A stretch of DNA of 64,000 nucleotides, from assembly GCA_003550325.1 (NCBI GenBank), contig QKWP01000006.1, positions 710,465-774,464 of the forward strand, read 5' to 3'. A program made the translations under genes and the position numbers. Below the pieces are notes generated by a model that saw only the letters and a program-made list of their open reading frames with translations, ran no database searches and was not told where the DNA came from. Positions 23,739-34,464 of this stretch are shown here, piece by piece (positions within the stretch are counted from its first letter, which is position 1; every line of letters starts with the position of its first letter). Source of the stretch: Gigaspora rosea (lineage: Eukaryota; Glomeromycota; Glomeromycetes; Diversisporales; Gigasporaceae).

Positions 23739-23882
23739 ATGAATATAGCAAAATTTTCTTGTAGGATCTGTAAAAAACTAACAATTTTTGGAACGGGATA
23801 TTGTCCTAAGCACACAAAGAGAGTTTATCTTCAAAATTGGTATAAGAGACAAAAGGCACAGAAAATAGAAGCAGATGAATGA
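23739..23882 (+). CDS. Small Cys/His-rich putative zinc-binding ORF (47 aa)
   Basis: ATG at 23739, stop TGA at 23880-23882. The peptide starts MNIAKFSCRICKKLTIFG and has CRIC, then GYCPKH, then a basic tail ending KAQKIEADE. The spacing C-x2-C-x11-C-x2-H could bind one zinc ion. The upstream frame carries more Cys residues (ICGKGC) between stops, so this may be the last readable part of a decayed larger protein rather than a complete gene. The family is not recognised and expression is unknown. Confidence 0.3.
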   Translation: MNIAKFSCRICKKLTIFGTGYCPKHTKRVYLQNWYKRQKAQKIEADE

Positions 23883-24329
23883 TTTTATAGATCCTGATTT
23901 TAAGCATCACAAAAATGGTCTTTGTAGTAGAGTATTTTTTACAAGTATCAATTTTAAGTATCACAAAAACCCCTTCTGTGATATAATATAACTCTGGGAT
24001 TACTATAAAGTTAAATTTTTTCAATCGTGTTTTTTAAGCATCATAAAAATCCCCTTTGTAAGATATATTATGGACCTTAAATGCTTGTTTTAAATGATAT
24101 CAAACAGGTTCTGAGTATCTTGTGTGTTAGAATTAGAAGAGGGCTCTAATTCATTGAGTGAGAGTTTACTATATCCATATTGTATATCTTAACTATTTTC
24201 ATAAAAGAACCCTTCACTTGTTTGGTATGCAGATAATTATGGGGCATTTTTACTATCAAATGGTCCAACCAGGTAGTAGTACTTATGATGTCTATCCGTA
24301 GTCTTGAATTTCAATCCATAAGTCATAGA

Positions 24330-24575
24330 GAAGGACTCCAGTTATTTCTTATATAGGTCATAACTGGATTTTGGCCAATTTTAGTCCAATTTGCTAAAAA
24401 TGACAAAATATATTTGTTTAAATAACTTTTGATCTAATGATTAGAATTGAAAGAACAATTTTTGTTAGATGTGCCTCACTGAGAGCTTCATTTTAAAAAA
24501 AAATTTGTTCAAATTGGTCTACTAGATGCCAAAATAATTGGCAAAACTGTTTTTAGCTTCTCAAATTTCAGAGGT
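24330..24575 (+). repeat. Dispersed repeat, copy A
   Basis: The segment with CATAACTGGATTTTGGCC, AAAAATGACAAAATATAT, ACTGAGAGCTTCATTTT and GGCAAAACTGTTTTTAGCTT is matched in inverse orientation at 38930-39175. It has no coding potential. It is part of a dispersed family of unknown type. Confidence 0.65.
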
Positions 24576-24927
24576 TTTTGCTAAAAAAAAACAAGTATGA
24601 CCTTTATACTAGAGTCGGGGTCCTTATTGAGATTACTGAATTCAATAAATCAAGTTTTGCTTTTTCTGATTTTAGGCCAAATTTTTTAGCACTACGAGTT
24701 GCATCTGTATTATCAAAGACACTTGCCATTCTAGGTACTAAATCTAAAAATATTTTATAGATTGGACTAAGTTTAGACAAGTTTTGATATTATCAGCTTT
24801 GGATTTATTTTGATCATCAATATCTTTATGGGTATGCAAGTCTTTAGTAATTTCAAACAGATTTGATATTTTTCAGATTGGGTAACTGTTGTTAGCCTAT
24901 CATTTCTATAATCCTCATGAATAATTA

Positions 24928-26245
24928 GGGTTCCGAAGTTTGATCCGGGTTTGATTTGAGTTTTATCAAACCCAAATCAAACCAAACTCAAACTATAAAT
25001 TTTATAAAGTTTGAGATCAAACCCAAATTCAAATAAAAAATAATCAAATTCAAACCAAACCCAAATACTATACTAAGCTTGATTTGAGTTTGATTTGAAG
25101 TTTGCAAACTAGTTTGAGTTTGAATGACATATATATATTTTTATATTTTAAATGATAATCAGCCTGTCAACTGGAGAGTGATCATAGGCGAAATGTGGCG
25201 TGCTTCCATTTAAAACTTTTTTTCTTACTAAGTTAATAACACATGTCCACTAATTGAAAGTTGTAGAGCTCATCGAGACGCATCTAACAGCGGTTAGATC
25301 ATCTAAATCGGCTCAGTAGATGATGAGATATCGTCAAAAAACGATTGGCCTACTATATAAAACTTATTACATATGAAAATCACTATAGGCGAAATGTGAC
25401 GTTCTTCCAGCTAAAACTTTGTTCTTACTAAGTTAACGATACATGTCCACTAATTAAACGTTGTAGAGCTCGTCGAGACGCATCTAACGGTGGTTAGTTC
25501 ATCCAAATCTGCCCAGTGGATGGCGAGATATCGCCAAAAAACGATTGGCGACTATATAAAACTCAAAGATGCAGATTACATATGAAAATCACTATAGGCG
25601 AAATGTGGCGTTCTTCCATCTAAAACATTTTTTCTTACTAAATTATCGATACTTGTCCACTAATTGAAAGTTGTAGAGCTTGTCGAGACGCACCTAATGG
25701 TGGTTAGATCATCCAAATCGGCCCAGCGGATGGTGAGATATCATTGAAAAACGATTGGCCGACTATATAAAATCTCTATGTAAACAATTTTAGTTTATAT
25801 ATAGAGATTTTATATAGTCGGCCAATCGTTTTTCGATGATATCTCGCCATCCACCGGGCCGATTTGGATGATCTGACCACTGTTAGATTCGTATCGACGA
25901 GCTCTACAACTTTCAATTAGTGGGCATGTGTCATTAACTTAGTAAGAAAAAGTTTTAGATGGAAGTACGCCACATTTCGCCTATAGTGATTTTCATATGA
26001 TCACTCTCTAGTTGACTGGTGGATTATCAATTAAAATATAAAAATATATTTATATTATTCAAACTCAAACTAATTTGCAAACTTCAAACTCAAATTCAAA
26101 CCAAACTCAAATTTAACTAAAAAGTTTGCTTCAAATCAAACTAAAATGTTTTTTTTAATCATAGTTTGGGTTTGGGTTTGATTTCAAATCAAATCAAACC
26201 CAAATCTGACCTAAAGTTTGATTTGATCTGGGTTTGTAGGAACCC
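24928..26245. mobile_element. 1.3-kb hairpin element of repeated units, TA target duplication
   Basis: It starts GGGTTCCGAAGTTTGATC and ends GTTTGTAGGAACCC, with TA on both sides (24926-24927 and 26246-26247). The outer arms are GTTTGATTTGAGTTT-type low-complexity sequence in opposite orientation. Inside, three direct units of about 210 bp begin near 25170, 25380 and 25595 (each with GGCGAAATGTGRCG, GTTGTAGAGCTC and GAGATATCG). They are followed by one inverted unit at 25805-26000, so the third and fourth units form a long hairpin around a short loop at 25770-25805. There is no ORF, so it is non-autonomous. Confidence 0.8.
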
Positions 26246-26617
26246 TATCTCAATCTCTGTACCCAGGTACTTCTACACTATATAAAACAATATATTTACT
26301 ATATATACCATACTTATGTTCTTGAGGTATAAGTTACTATTAGGCCTCTTAAACTAACATGAGGTACACTGTACAGGGGTACCCATAACTGAATTTTATG
26401 GTAATAGGTACAAAAATTTAATGTACCCTAAGAGTATATTTATATTAATTCAAATTATTTAAAGAAAAAATTTTTTCTAACTTCAACACATTTTTTACTT
26501 AGTAAAAGGTTTGAAAAAATGTATTTTGGTTCTAATCCAAGTAAAATTTTATACCAAACAACTATGCTTATTAAAAACCCAAAAAATTTAACTTTAGTAT
26601 ATAGTTAACCTTTTTTT

Positions 26618-26890
26618 TTTACAAGGTAACTTATTGTCTCCTACTATATTTTCGTGTAATTATGCACACCTGTGTATTATTTCGAGATGCACATGTGCAA
26701 TATTTCAGATCAATATTGCCAAAATTTAATAGACATGTGGCTATAATTATATTATAGTAAAACTCTTAGAGGAGGGGGTGCATTATTTCAGGATGCACAT
26801 GTGTATTATTTTGAGGCAAATAGGCAATTTTTAAAAAAGTGGCAATTTCGAAATAACGCACATGTGCATTATTACATGAAAATATGGTAA
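26618..26890. mobile_element. Palindromic MITE-like element, about 270 bp
   Basis: The left arm reads CTACTATATTTTCGTGTAAT and then GCACATGTGCAATATTT. The right arm carries GCACATGTGCATTATTACAT and then GAAAATATGGTAAG in inverse. An internal GCACATGTG palindrome recurs four times. The ends and any target duplication are not resolved. Confidence 0.5.
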
Positions 26891-27049
26891 GTAAATTTGT
26901 TTAAAGTATGTTTTTATACATGGAGTATCACAGCAAAAATGACTTTGGAATAATTATATTATTGTAAAAAAATCAAATTTAAAAATTATATAATACAAGG
27001 ATTGAATAGGGCACCGCTGGCGCCCTTTTCAAGGATACAAAGGGCCTAT

Positions 27050-27960
27050 AATGAATGAAACTCGATGTTTTAAAATTTTGCTATGTCCCAACTATTATAC
27101 TAAATTCTCATACTATTGTGCTACACCCCATGCTATTATGCATGCCCATATTAACTACAGTGTTACTAACTATCTTGCCACGTCCCAAACTATCATGCTT
27201 TTACTATTATGCTATGTTCGTTATCGTGCGAAATGTTAGTACTGTATAAAAAAATATATATATATATATTATTATTATCGCACTACTAACGTCCTGAATT
27301 ACAGTATCATGCTTCTATTATCATACTACATTTGTTATTGTGCTATGTTTGTTCTAAAGAAAAAAAGAAACGTTAGTACTGCATATACATATAAAAAAAA
27401 AATATTGTGTGCTACTAACTATCTTGCTACGTCCTGAACTATCATATTTTTTTTATCATGTTACGTTCATCATCGCACTATGTTCCATTTTTTTAAAAAA
27501 AAAGAAACGTTCGTACCCTTAAAAAAAAAAAAATAAAAAAATACTACTGTGCTACTAACTATCTTGCTACGTCTTGAACTATCATGCTTTTATTATCGTA
27601 TGTTCGTTATCATGCTATGTTCCGTTCTAAAGAAAAAAAAGAAAGTTAGTACTCTATATATATATTAAAAAAAAATTAAAAATAAAAAATATTACTGTAT
27701 CACTAATGCCCGAACTATCTTACTTCTACTATCATACTACGTTTTTTATCTCACTAAAGAAAAAGAAACGTTAGTATTGTATATAAAAAAAAAAATACTA
27801 CCATCCTATCTAACTATTTTGCTACGTCCAAACTATCATTGCTTCATTCATTATCACATGAAAAATTAGTATTAAAAAAAAGTAAAGGAAAAAATACTAT
27901 CTTGCTAGTCTCAAACTATCAAGCTTCTAAATTTTCAATACGAAAGATAATTTTTAAAAA
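27050..27960 (+). repeat. Minisatellite, unit about 110-140 bp, about eight copies
   Basis: Each unit carries CTACTAACTATCTTGCTACG, GAACTATCATGCTT, CGTTATCGTGCTATGTTC and AAAGAAACGTTAGTACTG, followed by a variable A-rich/TATATA linker. Copies degrade toward 27900. The short ORFs here are artefacts of the repeat. Confidence 0.8.
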
Positions 27961-28818
27961 ATAGACAAATTACGAATATATTGCAACATTATACAAATGA
28001 TCAAATTCTGTACGAATTACGTAATTATGATGATCCTATTTCGATATAATTACAGTAACGATGATCATAATCCCTATAAAGTTAAATTTCAAGAGGTTAT
28101 GCACATATATGCAAGATTGTCCAATCGTATCGCATAAAGAGGACATTTGCATACGGGCATTATTTTATAATATTAGGAATTATTAGTTTTTATTATTAAA
28201 ATTTATAAATTCATTATTATTATAGATTTGATATTAAATCTACTAATCAAAAATATCTAAAATTAATAAAAACTTTGTTATAGATATAAAATAATACTGC
28301 AAAGATACTTTATTAATAAGTAAAGACAAAATGTATATTAAATTTTTTTTTATACATTATAATTTTATTGGTTAAATAATAGCTTTTTTTGAAAAAAATT
28401 TTTTGGCACAATTGAATTTACTATGTAACTTTTTTTTTAATATGCAAAAAATATATTACATAAAATGTAAATCATAATATTTTAGCCTATAATAAATTGA
28501 CTTTATGTTCAATATAAATAAAAGATAAAGTTGAATGTATAATTTTTTAAATTAATTTTCTTCTAATTTATTAGCATTAGGTTTAGAGCAAGTAATATTG
28601 TGAAAGAGTATATCAATATAGGAAGCAATTTCTTATAAAGTTCCTTCTGTCTTTTTAATAAAAGTAGCCAAGTATTAATTATAGGATATAATATATTAGC
28701 ATTGAAAAAAACAAATAGTAATGTTTTGGTACTGATTTTCAATTTTGTTCTTATAGAAGACTATTCTAGGATTTTGTGAAGTAAAATTAAAGTATTGATA
28801 TTTATTAATATTGGGTAA
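27961..28818. other. AT-rich interval, nothing recognised
   Basis: No ORF of note, no tandem or inverted structure beyond what base composition would give. Confidence 0.5.
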
Positions 28819-28819
28819 T

Positions 28820-28950
28820 TTCTTAAATGTAGCCATTTACATCTAAATAAAGCTAAACAATATTAAAAGTATTTGTAGTAGAACTACCTACTTCTTAAAT
28901 GTAGCCATTTACATCTAAATAAAGCTAAACAATATTAAAAGTATTTTAGT
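28820..28950. repeat. 72-bp tandem duplication
   Basis: TTCTTAAATGTAGCCATTTA begins at 28820 and again at 28892 and continues almost identically for about 57 bp in both copies. The near identity suggests a recent local duplication. Confidence 0.85.
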
Positions 28951-28999
28951 AGTACATTTAACAATTTTAGGACATATCATCTACTGTATTCATTTTACT

Positions 29000-30290
29000 T
29001 TTCCAATATAAAATTTTGATTAGACCATAAAAACTATCACATATAAACTTTGTATATCATCAAATTTAGCTCAATTTCATTGTACATACTACAATCAATT
29101 AACCGTAAATTTAGTTATTCTTATTTTGAACTGTATAGTTATTACACATAATAATTAATTTTTCCTACACTTATATTTTTGAATTGCATGCTACACCAAA
29201 CTTAGAGTGCAATTTAGACCTTTTTTCTGTTTACTATCATTAGGCATTTCAGTCTTATCAATTATATAATTAATTTGTTGTGTGTTAGGATAATTACTGG
29301 TATTACAAACACCAAACAAATGCACTTTTCAAGAACTTTTAAAAAATAAAGCTCCAATTTGCTGTGGTAAGTAAGGAGCCTGTATGTTTTGAGCCCAGTC
29401 ATATGCAATGTGTGCACAACTATCAAATGGTTTAAATAATACTGGGGATTCTGAGGACTTAGTTATATTTATATTTTGTTTACTTTCTTCAATTGCATTT
29501 ATAATATTGGCGTGATAATAATCACATTCTTACATTCTTTTTATGCACAATTCAAATGGGCTAGATATTTTTCTGTAAGCTCTAATTTTTTTCATATTGT
29601 ACAGTATGTTGAAGATCCAATTTTATTATTTCACAAGTTTCACATAAATCAGATTTTTGGGACATAAATTGAAGTGATGGTATTAAAACCTTCCAGAAAT
29701 TTATAAAAGTCAATTTAGCCATAACACGAACATTTTTTCCATGCTTATCTTTATAGGCTTGTACATAGTCATGATATACCAAAGCGTAATTATAGCTAAT
29801 TAGAAGAAATACGATTGGCATAGAAATTTCTGTACATTGCCATCCAGGTGAGGGCATGCCATATATATTATAATAGTTTTTTAGAAATTCATATATGTCA
29901 CATGCTATATTATAATTCACTTCAATGCGATCTAAATTTTTTGAAGTTCTACTTGTATTACCATGTACACGTTCTTCAAGACCATGTTCTCGAAGATTCT
30001 TAATTATATTTTCTAAATACGCATGACCTACTCCAACAAGAGCTAAATATGTATCACGACAAATTAAAATATCATTATTATAACAATAATTATAATACCA
30101 ACGTTTTCTATTAAATTTATATTGTTTATGAGTTGATCGTATACAATGAATTTAGGAAATATAATGAATATCAATAGATAAAAATAGTGAACTTTAATGC
30201 CTAATAAAAGGGTAGCTTCAAGAATAGTGAACCCAGTGATATTCGTGGTCATCACATAACATTATCAAACACTTGGCCTAAGTTAGGATT
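29000..30290 (-). pseudogene. Broken transposon-like gene with SDLCxTC motif
   Basis: The minus strand reads CRDTYLALVGVGHAYLENII, REHGLEERVHGNTSRTSKNL and an open 112-aa stretch (29920-29582) with NYYNIYGMPSPGW, VRVMAKLTFINFWKVLIPSL and SDLCETCE. Downstream, in another frame, come ECKNVRDYYHANIINAIEES, then SCAHIAYDWAQNIQAPYLPQ, QIGALFFKSS and VHLFGVCNTSNYPNTQQINY. The block order, with its RVHGN, PSPG and DLCxTC signatures, matches by memory a family of large, probably DDE-type transposon proteins found in animals and fungi. At least one frameshift and several stops interrupt it, and the expected downstream catalytic region is not visible. Confidence 0.5.
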
Positions 30291-30911
30291 AGGTGATAGT
30301 ATAGTTTAGGCCGATTTGTTAGTGCTAGTAAACAAATGAGGTTCATCATTTTTGAAATGTCCCCAAGAAAAATCTCTGTGGTCAACTTTAATCACATGAA
30401 CAAAGATGAGGTGACGTTAACCAACTAATCAACATTGAAAGACCATAAGTAAATTAAAATAAAATTTAATTTTTGTCATAAAAATTTGTACTCTGTCTAT
30501 AAAAATTAACTAAAAAAATACACTGGCTAATTAGATTAAAAATAATATACTATTAAGATTACTATTAAGTTTAATATACATAAATAGAAACTACTGTATA
30601 AATAACAATTATATTTACAGGGAGAATATTAATTTAAAAGTTTATACACGTATATTCAAATGTTTAAAATAAACCATTATAAGAATTAAAATCGTTCTAA
30701 ATCTAGTACCAATCTCAAACTATGCAATTGTTTATAAAAAGATTATATTGATATGAATCGAGTTAACCAATTATCAATTAACCGATTTCATAGAATTGAC
30801 TCTCATTCATGAATAGAGAGTTTTGTGTTAGTGGCATCTACTGTTGCATCTCGCTATAATTCATTGATTTAGGCATTGTGTTATACTTTTTTGTTAGTTT
30901 TTACGACTTAA
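30291..30911. other. Downstream flank of the kinase gene
   Basis: AT-rich, with no ORF or repeat I can support. It should contain the 3' UTR and polyadenylation region of the minus-strand gene, but no single signal can be chosen. Confidence 0.4.
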
Positions 30912-32153
30912 TTACATTGTCACTAACAGTTCCTTGAAAAGTGTCCTAGTATAAGGAATAAATTTGCCCTTATTAAATGCGCTAGGGTGTGTTTGGTTAT
31001 ATGTATACCGAAATTTTTCCAAAGCTTCATCCGATTTTGATAATTCTAATAATATTTCTTGATTGTTTAGCCAATCATTAAAAATTTTATAAATATTTGC
31101 AGCTGATGGTCGATTTCCTGGCTCTTTTGCCCAACATTTTTCCATTAAATCTACGTAACATTTTGATGCATTTTCACATATAGGTGGACGCAAATTATCA
31201 AAGCATATTTGTATTTGAATTTGTGCTTCACCATTTTGATCGTAAAATATAGGTTTTCCATATAAAATTTCCCACATAATGATGCCAAATGAATAAATAT
31301 CGGATGCTTTAGTATATAGTCTTCCTTCTAAAATTTCTGGTGCCATATATGGTAAGATACCATAAACTTTATCGTTATTAGCTTCCGATTTTGATGCTAT
31401 ATTTGATGATAATGAAAGTCCCAAATCTGCAATATATGCACTATGGATTTCATCTTGTAAAATATTACCACTGTGTAAATATCGATGAATAAGTCTTTGA
31501 GAATGAATTAGTTTAAGATCATATGCGATATAACGTAGCAAAGCCAACTTTTGTTTCCATTCCATTCCTGCTACATAACGAAGATTTTTACGAAGGGATC
31601 CCACTCGCGCATAATTTAAAATAAGGATATAATCTTTAGTGACATTATCCTTTGATACTCCATAGCACTTTAAAAATAATGGATTTTCATAACTTGTATC
31701 GCAATATTTCTTTAACTTAAATATTTTAAATATAGCAATTAAAAAATGGAGGCGTCTACTAGAACACTTAAAAAAAAAAATTAAATTAAACAATTACCTC
31801 TTTTATAAACTCTTTATTGCAACGACTTGATCCGTGAAATAATTTAAGTGCAAAAGATCTCCATACATTTTGCTTTTTATCAAACCAATCAGCATAATAT
31901 ACTGTTGAAAATCCACCTTGTCCCATCTCCTCAATATTTTCAAATTCGTTATAAGGAATCCATGATAACGAATTTTCATCTTTATTTAATATATTTATCA
32001 AATCATTATCTAGTTTATAATTTTCGGATGCCCATTCATTCGTGACTAAAAAAAAAAATTTATCAAATTAAATCAAGTTAAAAGCGGTTAAAAACGGTTA
32101 AAATTAAATTTTGCGATATAATTACCCGCTAAATTATTTTTTTCCCTATTCAT
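30912..32153 (-). CDS. Alternative model: stand-alone kinase gene using an internal ATG
   Basis: An ATG at 32153-32151 lies inside the first proposed intron and is in frame with the kinase exons. Exon 32153-32126 would encode MNREKNNLA, splice at G|GTAATT to 32045, and continue through 31798 and 31715-30912, for 359 residues. This shares every kinase exon with the fusion model and differs only in its 5' end. It would leave the upstream Sel1 ORF as a separate gene ending at the TAA at 32224. I rate it lower because the Sel1 ORF ends exactly at a consensus donor (AT|GTAAGT), and because using the AG at 32147-32146 restores the same frame. Transcript reads across 32126-32228 would decide between the models. 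Confidence 0.35.
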
Positions 32154-34314
32154 TATTAATTGTGTGTAAGTTATAATTAAAGTGTAAATAAAAAGATGAA
32201 AATATAAAGTAATAATAAATTACTTACATTTCATACCAATAATGAGCCTTAAGTAAATTTTTTTCTACTCCAATCCCATTTTTATAAAAATCTCCAACCT
32301 GACGCATTCCAATAGTATATCCCATATTAGCATATTTTTTATAATGAGCGAATGCCATATGTTCATCTTTTTTAACTCCAATTCCATTTTGATAACAATA
32401 ACCAACTCGAATTATTCCAGCTACGTAACCCATTTCAGCAGATTTTTGATAATAAAAGAATGCTTTATTTTCGTCTTTTTCAATACCAATTCCATTTTCA
32501 TAATAACAACCAAGATTATATGTTCCATTAGGATCTTCCATTTCGGCAGATTTTTGATAATAAATGAACGCTTTATTATAGTCTTTTATAACACCAATTC
32601 CATTACTATAACAGTATCCAAGGTTATATATTCCAGCAGAATTGCCCATTTCGGCGGATCTTTTATAATAAGTAAACATTCTGCCATCGTCTTTTTTAAC
32701 TCCTATTCCGTGCTGATAACAGCGTGCAACTTGTAATATTCCATCACAATGTCCTTTTTCTGCTGCTTTTTCGTAAAAGTTGAATGCCTTTTGTTCATCT
32801 TTTTCCACTCCAATTCCATTTTGACAACAATATCCAAGATTATGCATACCATCAGGATCACCCATATCAGCGGATTTTTTATAATTAATAAATGCCAAAT
32901 GTTCATCTTTTCTAACTCCAATTCCCATTCTGTAACAAGTTCCAACTAAGTTTATTCCTTTAGTATCCTCCATATTAGCTGATTTTTGGTAGCAATTAAA
33001 TGCTTTCTGTTCATCCTTTTCAATACCAATTCCGTTTTGATAACAATATCCAACTTGATTTAACCCAATAGTATATCCCATCTCAGCACATTGTTCATAG
33101 TAAATGAATGCCATACGTTCATCTTTTTCAACTCCAATTCCATCTTCATAACAAATACCAAGATTAAATATTCCATCAACGTGTCCCATTTCAGCGGCTT
33201 TTTGAAAATAAATAAATGCTTCATATTCGTTCTTTTCAACTCCAATTCCATTATCATAACAGACACCAAGATTATAAAAACCGCTAACATTTCCCATTTT
33301 AGAAGCTTTTTGATAATAAATGAACGCCATATGCTCATCAATTTCAACGCCTATTCCGTTTTGATAACAATAACCAACTTGAATAATTCCGTCACTATAT
33401 CCCATATCAGCGGACTTTTGATAATATAAAAATGCTTTATGCTCATTCTTTTCAATCCCAATTCCATTACAATAAAATGAACCAACGGTAAATATTCCTT
33501 TAACATTTCCCATATCTGCAGATTTTTTGTAGTAAACGAATGCTTTGTGTTTATTTTCTTCAACTCCAATTCCATTATCATAACAATCTCCAACGCTGTA
33601 TACACCTTTATCGCTTCCCATTTTGGCAGCTTTTTTATAATAAAGGTATGCTTTAATTCCATCTCGATTAACACCTATTCCATTTTTATAACAATGTCCT
33701 AGGCGATATGTTCCACAAACGTGTTTCATTTTAGCCGATGTTAAATATTGAATGAATCCTTCGTGTTCATTTTTCGCAACACCAATTCCTTTTTCATAAC
33801 AATATCCAACACTATATATTCCATTAGCATTCCCCATATTTGCTGCTTTTAGATAATAAATGTACGCCTTAACTTCATTTTGTTCAATTCCAATTCCATT
33901 TAAATAACAATGACCAACTTGTACTACACCATCTACATAATCCATGTGAGCGGCTTCTTGATAACAAAGGAATGCTTCTTTTTCGTTCTTTTCAATACCA
34001 ATTCCATGTTGATAACAATAAGCAAGATTATATATTCCTTTAACAAAACCCAATTCAGCAGTTTGTTTATAATAAAGGAATGCCATATTTTCATCTTTTT
34101 CAACACCAATTTTGTTTAGATAACAACGTCCAAGATTATAAATTCCTTTTGCATCCCCGGCTTTTGCGGCTTGTTGATAATGGTTAAATGCCTTATGATC
34201 GTTTTTTTTGACACCAAGTCCATTTCGGTATATGTATGCGAGTAAATTTTGATAATAAGATGATTTACTTTCTATAATATCTTGATTAATATTAATTTCG
34301 ATAAAGTCTTCCAT
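30912..34314 (-). CDS. Sel1-repeat / TKL-type kinase fusion protein (likely pseudokinase), 4 exons
   Basis: Proposed exons on the minus strand: 34314-32228, 32145-32126, 32045-31798 and 31715-30912, with introns of 82, 80 and 82 nt. All junctions are GT-AG and the frame stays open across them, giving 1052 residues. Residues 25-696 are 19 Sel1 repeats of 36 aa (18 full, last partial) with the recurring pattern GYCYQNGIGVEKDE. A kinase domain follows: glycine loop GQGGFSTV (about 744-751), VAIK-like lysine in FALK (K770), probable alpha-C glutamate near 785, catalytic loop HRYLHSGN (862-869), DLG (882-884) and MAPE. The HRD aspartate is Tyr, so catalysis is doubtful. Sel1 arrays are protein-interaction solenoids, and Sel1/TKL combinations are known from Rhizophagus-type fungi. 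The start at 34314 (MEDFIEI) is preferred, but the frame is open up to an ATG at 34464. The alternative is two genes, because the Sel1 frame alone meets TAA at 32224. Confidence 0.72.
32228..34243 (-). repeat. DNA encoding a tandem array of 19 Sel1 repeats, period 108 bp
   Basis: The coding DNA repeats every 108 bp, encoding 36-residue units that begin LGYCYxNGIGV or VGYCYxNGIGV. Individual units differ at many positions, so the array is old enough to have diverged and is not a recent expansion. The near-invariant core is NGIGVEKDE followed by KAFxYYQKSAEMG. The last unit is truncated at the exon-intron boundary. The periodicity also produces long open frames on the opposite strand and in the other phase; I treat those as shadows. 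Confidence 0.9.
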
Positions 34315-34464
34315 TATTATATTAAGTATTTTGATAAATTTTTGAATTTGAATTGATACCGTGTTTTTTTTTTTTTTGATAAATTTTTCAATTGTTGAAT
34401 TGAAAACTTTCAAGTTTAAATAATTTAAAACACTCATAATTATCCATAAAAAATATAATTTCAA

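Noticed and set aside
27050..27960. Repeat array resembling CRISPR
   Set aside because: Units vary in length and sequence throughout with A-rich linkers. There is no constant repeat with unique spacers and no cas genes, and the context is eukaryotic.
32344..34119. Long plus-strand and second-phase ORFs opposite the Sel1 array
   Set aside because: They mirror the 108-bp coding periodicity. Products are Phe/Ile/Ser-rich repeats without a domain, while the minus strand gives clean Sel1 repeats.
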